DNA from: Planctomycetota bacterium
Lineage (GTDB): Bacteria > Planctomycetota > Phycisphaerae > SM23-33
DNA: 37,905 nucleotides
Assembly: GCA_026693065.1 (NCBI GenBank)
Contig: JAPLNA010000259.1
Location: forward strand, 1-37,905
Direction of reading: 5' to 3'
The position numbers and the translations under genes were made by a program. Below are positions 33,964-37,905 of this stretch, in pieces. Every line of letters starts with the position of its first letter. Position 1 is the stretch's first letter. Below the pieces are notes generated by a model, which was given only the letters and a program-made list of their open reading frames with translations, was not told the DNA's origin and did not search any database.

Positions 33964-36175
33964 ATGACAATTCGACGTCGAAACAATGCAGTGATCGTTC
34001 TCTGTGTCGCCCTGACGGCCGCACTCCTCGCGAACGCGGCCTGGGCGGCCGAACTGAAACTCTGTCCGACTCCCAAGTCGCTCAAGCTGACCGGCGGCGA
34101 TATGCCCCTGACCGCCCAGGGGCGGATCGTCGCGACCGACCCGAAGCTCAAACCCTTCGCCGTGATCTTCTCCAACGAACTCCTCGCGATGACGCAGATC
34201 CGCATGGAAGTCGTCGAGGGCGAAGGCAAGCCCGGCGACATCGTCCTGAAGATCAATCCGCAACTGCGCGCTGACCTGGACATCCTTACCGTCCAGAACC
34301 GCGAGGTGAAGAAGGTCCGCGACTACGCCCACACGATCGACATCGGCGACATGTGCGTCGTCGAGGGCTGGGATTACCGCTCGGTGTGCGAAGGCACGGC
34401 CACGCTGCTCCAGGCGATTCAGATCGCCGACGGCAAGGCCTCGCTGCCGAAGATGGCCGTCAAGGACTGGCCCTTCGCGGACTACTGCGGGTTCATGATC
34501 GACTGCGCCCGCCAGGACGTCTCCCTGCACGCCCTCAAGAGCTGCGTGATCGCCATGCGGTTCTATAAGGTTCGCTACCTGCACCTGCACCTCTCCGACG
34601 AGAGCGCCATGATGTTCCCGCTGCGGAAGTACCCCAACGCCGGGATGCACAACGGCGCGATCAACAACGGCGACACCCCGAAGGTCTGGGACCGGGCCGA
34701 ACTCATCAAGCTCGTCGCCTTCGCCGACGCCCGCGGCGTGACGCTCGTGCCCGAACTCGAGACGCCCGGGCACTGCGGTAGCTATCAGGCGGCCCTGCAG
34801 CCCGCGTTGGGCGATTGCGGCCTGCGGATGATGGACATCGCCAACGACAGCATCTACCCGCATCTGGAGGAGATCATCAACGACATGTGCGAGGTCTTCA
34901 AGAGCACGCCGTACTTCCACATCGGCGGCGATGAGATCGAGCTGGACCGCTTCAAGGCCGCCCCGCACGTGGCGAAGTACCTCAAAGACCACAACATGAG
35001 GCCCATCGACAAGGGCGGCATCGACGACCTGCTCAAGCAGCACGTCCTGCGGCTGAACGAGTTCATCAAGAAGAACGGCAAGAAGACGATTTACTGGGGC
35101 GGCTACCAAGGCCCGCCGCAGGACCCGGAGATGAAGGACTGCATCGTCTATTCCTGGTACACCGGCGCGAGGGATGCGCTGGACAAGGGCATGACGATCA
35201 TTACCGTGCCGTGGGAAATCCGCGGACCGCGGTGGAAGTGGAATATCTTCAACAGCAACAGCGACGACCTCAAACGCACCGACAACGTGCTGGGCGGTTC
35301 TCGCGTGGCCTGGGAACAGGACGCCGAGGGCTACGTGAATGCCCATGTCTACGGGATCGATCGCCAGGAGGGCACGTGGAACGTGGACCCGGGCCCCAAG
35401 AGCGAGGCGGATCTGAGGGAGCGAATCGCCGCCTGCAACGTGAAGCTGGCGATGATCCTCCGCCCGGTCACGTTCCAGCTCGACGGCAAGTTCGACAAGG
35501 GCATCTACACCGGCCCGCTGACCGTCAGCCTGCCGGGCCCGGTCGCCTCCGGGTGCAGCGTACACTACGTGATGGACAGTTCCGAGCCGACGCCGAACTC
35601 CCCCCGCTACAACGGGCCCTTCCAGGTCACCGGGACGCTGCGTCCGCGGGCGGCGATTTTCGACGACAAGACGGGCGAACTGGTCGGCGGGTACGTGTTC
35701 GGCCCGAAGACGGCCTACCGCGGGTTCGAGCAGAGCCTGAGCACGGGCAAGCCGGTCGAGGCCAGCGGGCCCAAGAACTCCGAGGAGGCCGCCGAACTGG
35801 CCGCCGACGGCTGGGTGGACGCCTCCAAGTTCTGGGGCTCCATCCCCGGGCCGCAGTCGTGGAAGGTTGACCTTCAGAAGGAATACCAGATCGACCGCGT
35901 GCACGTGTTCACCTACTGGGACAATAACCGCTACTACCAGTACACCGTCGAGGGCCCCACCGACGGCAAGGACTGGAAGCAGGTGGTCGACGCCAGCAAG
36001 AACACCACGCCCGGCACGGAGAAGGGGTACCTGCACAAGTTCGAGGCCACCCCGGCCCGGTACGTGCGGGTCAACATGATCAAGAAGTGGGCCGGTAAAG
36101 GCTCCCACGGTCGGCGGGGCCCTGGCGCGGTCCAACAACTTCGTGAACGCCCGCGCGGAGGCCGGAACGGTCTGA
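33964..36175 (+). CDS. GH20 family beta-N-acetylhexosaminidase with C-terminal F5/8C-like domain; apparent frame change near 36091-36103, restored end at 36175
   Basis: SD-like AGGAAGG; ELKLCPTPKSLKLTGGDMPLTAQGRIVA, VKDWPFADYCGFMIDCARQDVSL, FYKVRYLHLHLSDESAMMFPL, LVPELETPGHCGSY, HIGGDEIELD; F5/8C-like WKVDLQKEYQIDRVHVFTYWDNNRYYQYTVEGPTDGKDW...ARYVRVNMIK. The track frame runs on into the next gene as R-rich sequence. Confidence 0.9.
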
Positions 36176-36214
36176 CCGCCTTTCTCCGGGGTTGCGGACC
36201 CCCACAGGAGCACG

Positions 36215-37905
36215 ATGATGACAACCCTGTACGGCGTATACCCCGAACCCCACGAGCTCGCCGAGGACGGCGAGGCACGCACGATCGTCGTCCGCAATCA
36301 ATACTATGAAATCGCCCACAGCCTGGATCACGGCGGGGCGATCTCCTCGATTCGCCTGCTGAAGGCCGGGGGCAGGAACCTGCTGAGCGGGCCGTGCGGC
36401 TGCGAACTCGGTCTGGTGGGGGCGCCCAAGCCCTTCTCCTCGGGCCGGCAGACGAGCGTCGAGGTTCGCCGCGGGGAGGAGCCCGTGCTCGTCTTTCAGT
36501 CGCCGATGAAAGACGCCGACGGGCGCGACAGCGGGGCCGTGCTGAAGGTCACGTACCAGCACCGCTGGGGGCACGTCAAGATCCGCCAGGAGCTGGTTCT
36601 CCCCAAGGAAGGCGTCGAGGCCAATCGCCTGCTGCTTCACAGTTGGGTCCTGCCGCCGGAGTTGACGCACTTCGGGTTCCGCCCCGGGGCGGCGGCGGAG
36701 GCCGCTTCCTACCCGCCGTGGGCCATGGGGCTGTGCCAGTGGGGGCGTTTCAGCCCCGGCAACGGGTTCGGCTGCCCCTACGAGAGCCGGTACGTGCCCC
36801 GCTACGTCTGTTTCGCCCAGCCCGGGCGGCAGGGCATCGAGTGGTTCGTCGGGTCGGAGCTGGCCCAGTGGGATTACCAACTGACCGGGCGCCCGGGCCA
36901 CGGGAATCTGCGGATCGAGCCGCGGGGCAACCCCCCGTCGGTTGCCCTGAGCGTCTGCGCGCTGGAGCTTCCCATGGGGTCGGTGAAGCTCAGGGGCTCG
37001 TACGCGTTCGACTCGTATATCGGCGTTCCGATCATCACCGGCCGGGCGCATCAGCCGTTCCTCAACAAGTCGTTCCAGCGCTGCGCCTGGCCGACGAACG
37101 AATTGGTGGAGCGCTGGGCGCGGGAGGGCGTGCGGACGGCGCATTTCCACCACGACGGCGATAGCGGGCGTGACGGGCTTTTCTGGCGTGACGGGGCGTA
37201 CCCGCCCTTCGAGCTGGCGGACATGAAGGAGTTCGACCGGGTGATCGCCGCCTGCCACCGGCACGGAATCCGCGTGGCGACGTATTTCTCGAACAAGGAA
37301 CTGCACCCGAGCGTCCAGGCGTACAAGGACCACGCCTTGCAGTGGGCGCGGCTGCCGGAAGACCGCCGCCGAGTGTTTCACAACGACGCCGCCGGCAATC
37401 AATACGGGGTGCAGATGTGCTTGCGGTCGGGCTGGATGGACTGCCTGAAGGAATACGTCGACACGGTGCTTTCCCGGCACGATCTGGACGGCACGTACTA
37501 CGACTGGAACGTCGGGATGTACTGCCACAACCTCGGGCACGACGGCAGGCCGTACGCGACGGCCGAAATCCCGCCCGGGACGTTCGGCACGTGGGAGTTC
37601 TCCCCCGGCGGTCACTGGGACATCGACGAGCTGCTGGAGCTGATGCAGTGGACCCGCCGTCGGGTGGGCCCGGGCGGGCTGTCCATCGTCCACACCACCA
37701 TGTGCCCGATGGCGGCCACGGAAAACTTCGCCGACTACGTGGTCGCCATGGAATGGGGCTACTCGAAGCTCTCGACCGGCGCGCCCGCGCTGGGCGAACT
37801 GCCCCTGGAGTGGAACTTCATGGGGGCCCGCTCGCGCGGGGTGATCGGGTATGGCTGCCTGGAGGCCACCGCTCCGGAACGGGTTCATCGCCAGATGACA
37901 CTGCG
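36215..37905 (+). CDS. Large glycoside-hydrolase-like TIM-barrel protein, truncated by right window edge
   Basis: SD AGGAG (36206-36210); own translation MMTTLYGVYPEPHELAEDGEARTIVVRNQYYEIAHSLDHGGAISSIRLLKAGGRNLLSG...FHHDGDSGRDGLFWRDGAYPPFELADMKEFDRVIAACHRHGIRVATYFSNKELHP...DLDGTYYDWNVGMYCHNLG; open to window end, hence absent from the track. Confidence 0.8.
   Translation, partial: MMTTLYGVYPEPHELAEDGEARTIVVRNQYYEIAHSLDHGGAISSIRLLKAGGRNLLSGPCGCELGLVGAPKPFSSGRQTSVEVRRGEEPVLVFQSPMKDADGRDSGAVLKVTYQHRWGHVKIRQELVLPKEGVEANRLLLHSWVLPPELTHFGFRPGAAAEAASYPPWAMGLCQWGRFSPGNGFGCPYESRYVPRYVCFAQPGRQGIEWFVGSELAQWDYQLTGRPGHGNLRIEPRGNPPSVALSVCALELPMGSVKLRGSYAFDSYIGVPIITGRAHQPFLNKSFQRCAWPTNELVERWAREGVRTAHFHHDGDSGRDGLFWRDGAYPPFELADMKEFDRVIAACHRHGIRVATYFSNKELHPSVQAYKDHALQWARLPEDRRRVFHNDAAGNQYGVQMCLRSGWMDCLKEYVDTVLSRHDLDGTYYDWNVGMYCHNLGHDGRPYATAEIPPGTFGTWEFSPGGHWDIDELLELMQWTRRRVGPGGLSIVHTTMCPMAATENFADYVVAMEWGYSKLSTGAPALGELPLEWNFMGARSRGVIGYGCLEATAPERVHRQMTL

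Noticed and set aside
33682-36297. 871-aa minus-strand ORF
   Set aside because: Antisense to the fourth GH20; spurious.
36080-37888. 602-aa minus-strand ORF
   Set aside because: Antisense to the GH-like gene starting at 36215, which has an SD and coherent protein sequence.
1-37905. CRISPR arrays, rRNA genes, intact transposases or integrases
   Set aside because: Looked for repeat-spacer periodicity, rRNA-like sequence and recombinase motifs; none seen.

Overview
This is a GC-rich window, probably from a planctomycete (Phycisphaerae-like) genome; the taxonomy is inference from gene content. It is dominated by a glycan-degradation locus. I see four GH20-type beta-hexosaminidases, a GH29 alpha-L-fucosidase, a DUF2961/GH172-type enzyme, a GH43/GH32-like five-bladed-propeller lipoprotein, a DUF4838 lipoprotein, two large GH-like TIM-barrel proteins, and two uroporphyrinogen-decarboxylase-like proteins. 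There are also an aldo/keto reductase, a CE4 polysaccharide deacetylase paired with a DegT/DnrJ aminotransferase, and two secreted proteins of unknown function, one carrying an HExxH motif. Two accessory segments interrupt this theme. One is a NERD-domain/zinc-finger gene (18.5-19.5 kb). The other (23.9-28.9 kb) is the best candidate for an undescribed system: a divergent locus encoding a TPR-like protein with an RNase-H-like (DUF3800-reminiscent) N-terminus on one strand, and a 67-aa ORF plus a 630-aa protein with a diverged Lon/S16-like Ser-Lys protease domain on the other. That locus is flanked by 14-bp near-identical direct repeats and lies next to a 3' tRNA-Arg fragment (an att-site signature) bracketed by 12-bp-period repeats. 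Several genes show reading-frame breaks, three of them at homopolymers, so either decay or indel sequence errors must be considered. Many of the largest ORFs in the supplied track are GC-driven antisense artefacts. Two genuine genes run off the window edges and are missing from the track.
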